From the NCBI GenBank assembly GCA_902772795.1, contig CACYBZ010000096.1, forward strand, positions 1 through 5,610: a stretch of DNA of 5,610 nt, in the 5' to 3' direction. Each line of letters opens with the position of its first letter. The first letter of the stretch is position 1. A program made the translations under genes and the position numbers. Under the pieces are notes generated by a model. That model did not search any database and had not been told where the DNA came from. It saw only the letters and a program-made list of their open reading frames with translations. This DNA is from an uncultured Ruminococcus sp. GTDB taxonomy: Bacteria > Bacillota > Clostridia > Oscillospirales > Acutalibacteraceae. Shown here one piece after another: positions 5,512 through 5,610 of this stretch.

Positions 5512-5584
5512 TTAAAGGGCTTCGCCCTTTAAAATCCCACAAGGGGCTTTGCCCCTTGACCCCACCACTTTTTGAAAAAAGTGG
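5512..5584. repeat. Modular triple-hairpin intergenic element, probably a dispersed repeat
   Basis: Three compact inverted repeats stand in a row. The first has a 9-bp stem TTAAAGGGC/GCCCTTTAA (5512-5520, 5524-5532) with a 3-nt TTC loop. The second has an 8-bp stem CAAGGGGC/GCCCCTTG (5540-5547, 5551-5558) with a TTT loop. The third has an 8-bp stem CCACTTTT/AAAAGTGG (5565-5572, 5577-5584) with a TGAA loop. The first two follow the same design (A-run, G-run, C, three-base loop, mirror). The GC-rich stems contrast with the AT-rich intergenic DNA elsewhere. It looks like a REP-like or palindromic repeat of the kind I associate with Ruminococcaceae genomes, but only one copy is visible and its right end may lie outside the window. 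Confidence 0.55.
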
Positions 5585-5610
5585 ACAAAAACTTTTCATT
5601 GTCATAGCTA
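5585..5610. other. Unassigned right edge
   Basis: The last 26 bases follow the triple hairpin and contain no recognisable gene start, stop or signal. They may belong to the repeat element or to the end of a neighbouring gene. Confidence 0.4.

Noticed and set aside
5420..5605. A 61-codon minus-strand frame over the terminator and the triple hairpin
   Set aside because: It runs through a perfect terminator and the palindromes into the end of the methyltransferase gene. Its low-complexity Gly/Ser/Pro-rich translation follows from the repeat sequence.
1..5610. CRISPR array, tRNA or rRNA gene, insertion sequence or prophage gene
   Set aside because: There are no regularly spaced repeats, cloverleaf, rRNA signature, transposase or phage protein in any frame. 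The window is ordinary chromosome apart from the hairpin element at its right end.

Overview
The window is an AT-rich stretch of housekeeping chromosome. It most resembles a low-GC Clostridia member, probably of the Ruminococcaceae/Oscillospiraceae type. This rests on the protein flavours (acetate kinase, a long-form HPF, a Clostridia-type TcdA, a stand-alone THUMP methyltransferase), on strong AGGAGG-like ribosome binding sites, on sigma-A-like promoters, and on a GC-rich hairpin element at the right edge of a kind I associate with such genomes. The taxonomic call is inference; no rRNA or tRNA gene is present to anchor it.

There are five complete protein genes. From the left: a bidirectional hairpin terminator (1-43); ackA on the minus strand (acetate kinase); a 127-bp divergent promoter region; tmcAL on the plus strand (tRNA-Met cytidine acetate ligase) with its own terminator; an AT-rich convergent gap; tcdA on the minus strand (t6A dehydratase), whose real start is 69 bp inside the longest open frame; a second divergent promoter region; hpf on the plus strand (long hibernation promoting factor); a 109-bp gap holding a good promoter and a 12-bp hairpin; a THUMP-domain class I RNA methyltransferase on the plus strand; a perfect 15-bp bidirectional terminator; and three short GC-rich or inverted-repeat hairpins running to the right edge.

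Four of the five genes act on translation: two tRNA modifications, one predicted RNA methylation, and ribosome hibernation. The fifth, ackA, makes acetate and ATP, which are the two substrates TmcAL needs to acetylate C34 of elongator tRNA-Met. ackA and tmcAL are divergent, and their predicted -10 boxes overlap within one 12-bp palindrome.

I did not find a novel multi-gene system; the proteins are all recognisable families. The points most worth a second look are regulatory: the symmetric ackA/tmcAL promoter, tandem Spo0A-box-like sites between tcdA and hpf, the leader hairpin lying between a promoter and the methyltransferase start, and the modular hairpin element at the right edge. No gene-free stretch exceeds 300 bp.
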